The notes beneath the pieces are model-generated. The model saw nothing but the letters and a program-made list of their open reading frames with translations, ran no database searches and was not told where the DNA came from. 29,869 nt of DNA from Phoronis australis (taxonomy: Eukaryota; Phoronida; Phoronidae): contig NMRA01000195.1 of NCBI GenBank assembly GCA_002633005.1, positions 7,078 through 36,946 of the forward strand. Direction: 5' to 3'. How positions within the stretch are numbered: position 1 is the stretch's first letter; each line of letters begins with the position of its first letter. This document shows, one piece after another, positions 29,801 through 29,869 of the stretch. The position numbers and the translations under genes are program-made.

Positions 29801-29869
29801 TTCTTTTTTAATAAATGTGATACCTTCAACACAGCATAAATTAAAAACAGAAATATAATGTTAAAAAGG

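Overview
This is a eukaryotic genomic window, most likely from a metazoan with an intron-rich, repeat-rich genome; a marine invertebrate would fit but the species cannot be named from the sequence. The evidence is many small exons with GT/AG borders, two non-LTR retrotransposons of different classes, tRNA-derived SINE-like sequences, a 1.9 kb terminal-inverted-repeat element and several minisatellites. There is no bacterial-style gene packing, no rRNA and no CRISPR array.

The main resident is a minus-strand gene that can be followed from about 23.0 kb down to 8.2 kb. Thirteen exons encode a chain of roughly two dozen small cysteine-rich modules of the Ephrin_rec_like (GCC2_GCC3) type. Most introns are phase 1, the pattern expected of extracellular modules spread by exon shuffling. 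One exon is 1,006 bp and carries about eight modules; the others carry one or two. Neither end of the gene is visible. Three further minus-strand exons at 24.58-23.07 kb encode an unrelated-looking sequence that I do not recognise; they may be the 5' part of the same gene or the 3' end of a neighbour. The cysteine-rich reading frame is broken by two nonsense codons and at least five small indels, so the gene is either recently decayed or the draft sequence has errors.

Layout: 1-5.8 kb is intergenic, with a SINE-like copy, a 480 bp dispersed repeat, a palindromic tandem array and a minisatellite. 5.84-7.79 kb is a plus-strand, 5'-truncated non-LTR retrotransposon with a restriction-like endonuclease, open except for one stop. 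8.2-23.0 kb is the cysteine-rich gene, whose introns hold a TIR element (9.26-11.14 kb), minisatellites, fold-back repeats and a possible plus-strand orphan coding remnant (17.6-18.8 kb). 24.67-28.7 kb is a minus-strand L1/Tx1-like LINE with intact endonuclease and reverse transcriptase motifs but frameshifts. 28.76 kb to the end is repeat-like.

Two observations stand out. Three of the four single N bases are each flanked by near-identical direct duplications of 143, 185 and 115 bp, which looks like unmerged overlapping contig ends; collapsing the one in the LINE restores its reading frame. Second, the 5' splice site of one cysteine-rich exon is itself part of a 32-bp tandem repeat, giving five GTGAGT donors in a row.
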